The translations under genes and the position numbers were made by a program. The notes beneath the pieces are model-generated. The model worked only from the letters and a program-made list of their open reading frames with translations, was not told where the DNA came from and did no database searches. From assembly GCA_934401755.1 (NCBI GenBank), contig CAKRSU010000016.1, positions 1 to 46,718 of the forward strand: a DNA stretch of 46,718 nucleotides, in the 5' to 3' direction. Of this stretch, positions 46,538 through 46,718 are shown piece after piece. How positions within the stretch are numbered: the stretch's first letter is position 1; every line of letters starts with the position of its first letter. This DNA comes from an uncultured Oxalobacter sp. Lineage in GTDB: Bacteria; Pseudomonadota; Gammaproteobacteria; Burkholderiales; Burkholderiaceae_D.

Positions 46538-46565
46538 TTAAAAGCTAACGTCTTTGCATATTCAA
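46537..46565 (-). promoter_or_regulatory. Minus-strand sigma-70-like promoter overlapping the sigma-54 site
   Basis: Read on the minus strand, TTGAAT (46565-46560), 17 bases, then TTTAAT (46542-46537). Its -10 touches the -12 element of the sigma-54 promoter, so the two polymerases could compete. Confidence 0.35.
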
Positions 46566-46574
46566 AGCAGTGGG

Positions 46575-46629
46575 CTGATTATTTTGAGGAAAGGAGAGCA
46601 TCTCAAAATAATCAGATTTGATTTTTTCT
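46575..46629 (+). promoter_or_regulatory. 14-bp hairpin and T-rich run in the transporter leader
   Basis: CTGATTATTTTGAG (46575-46588) and its exact complement (46602-46615) enclose a 13-base purine-rich loop with AAAGGAGAG. The T-rich ATTTGATTTTTTCTG follows. It may be an attenuator; the loop could also decoy ribosomes. The real ribosome site AGGAGA is at 46635-46640. Confidence 0.6.
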
Positions 46630-46650
46630 GTGATAGGAGATAGTAGATCT

Positions 46651-46718
46651 ATGGCTACACAAGAAAAATACCCTAATCGGGTAATACAGCTTTTCCTCGG
46701 TATCTGCTGTATGGCGAC
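46651..46718 (+). CDS. Start of a membrane transporter, probably MFS of the oxalate/formate antiporter (OFA) family (cut by window end)
   Basis: Only 22 full codons are present: MATQEKYPNRVIQLFLGICC and then MA. AGGAGA 10 bases before the ATG and the sigma-54 promoter support the start. A short polar tip followed by NRxIQLxLGxxCM at the first membrane helix resembles OFA-family MFS proteins such as oxalate/formate antiporters from Burkholderiales. The call rests on this short tip and context. Confidence 0.45.
   Translation, partial: MATQEKYPNRVIQLFLGICCMA

Overview
The window reads as chromosomal DNA of a Gram-negative betaproteobacterium, most likely order Burkholderiales. The main support is gene order: rpmF-plsX-fabH-fabD-fabG-acpP-fabF, then ndk-rlmN-rodZ-ispG-hisS-yfgM-bamB-der-hfq-hflX-hflK-hflC-hisZ-purA, then rpsU-yqeY-dnaG-rpoD-tRNA. 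Coding DNA is AT-leaning with A/T-rich third positions, which is unusual for the order and fits a host-associated lineage. Genus cannot be settled from the sequence alone.

Layout. 1-680: two minus-strand tRNA genes (Asp-GTC, Val-CAC) with promoter and terminator. 681-2039: minus-strand RsmI-like methyltransferase and Maf/YceF nucleotide pyrophosphatase. 2084-8556: yceD-rpmF and the type II fatty-acid synthesis cluster, closed by a strong terminator. 8665-24975: a HtrA/Do protease, then a long same-strand housekeeping block covering nucleotide metabolism, tRNA/rRNA modification, cell shape, isoprenoid synthesis, histidyl-tRNA charging, outer-membrane assembly, ribosome assembly, Hfq, HflX/K/C, HisZ and PurA. 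25113-28932: an accessory block with a 70-residue orphan, an HDAC-like deacetylase (minus strand), a protein made of 24-residue DUF4116-type repeats in strict register, and a secreted orphan. 28981-33101: minus-strand LysR regulator, MetE and a small FUSC-type membrane protein, with several large inverted repeats in the gaps. 33375-39649: a lipoprotein, then the macromolecular-synthesis cluster rpsU-yqeY-dnaG-rpoD and a CAU-anticodon tRNA (probably Ile2). 39650-42350: an AT-rich stretch with a tyrosine-recombinase remnant beside the tRNA and an MdoB/LtaS-like sulfatase-fold transferase. 42289-44998: clpB with a heat-shock-like promoter. 44996-46718: an alcohol dehydrogenase lacking the structural-zinc loop (minus strand), a long regulatory gap, and the start of a membrane transporter.

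Most genes are ordinary core genes. The richest unexplained signal is the 695-base gap 45956-46650. It holds phased TGTCAA repeats, an exact sigma-54 -24/-12 element pointing at the transporter, a 14-bp hairpin in that transporter's leader, and an intrinsic terminator on the opposite strand that ends no known gene and may mark a small RNA. Other points worth a look are the recombinase scar next to the tRNA, the perfectly registered repeat protein, the structured metE leader, and apparent losses from the normal gene order (rpoE-rse, lepA-lepB-rnc-era, pilF). I found no CRISPR array, insertion sequence, rRNA gene or prophage.
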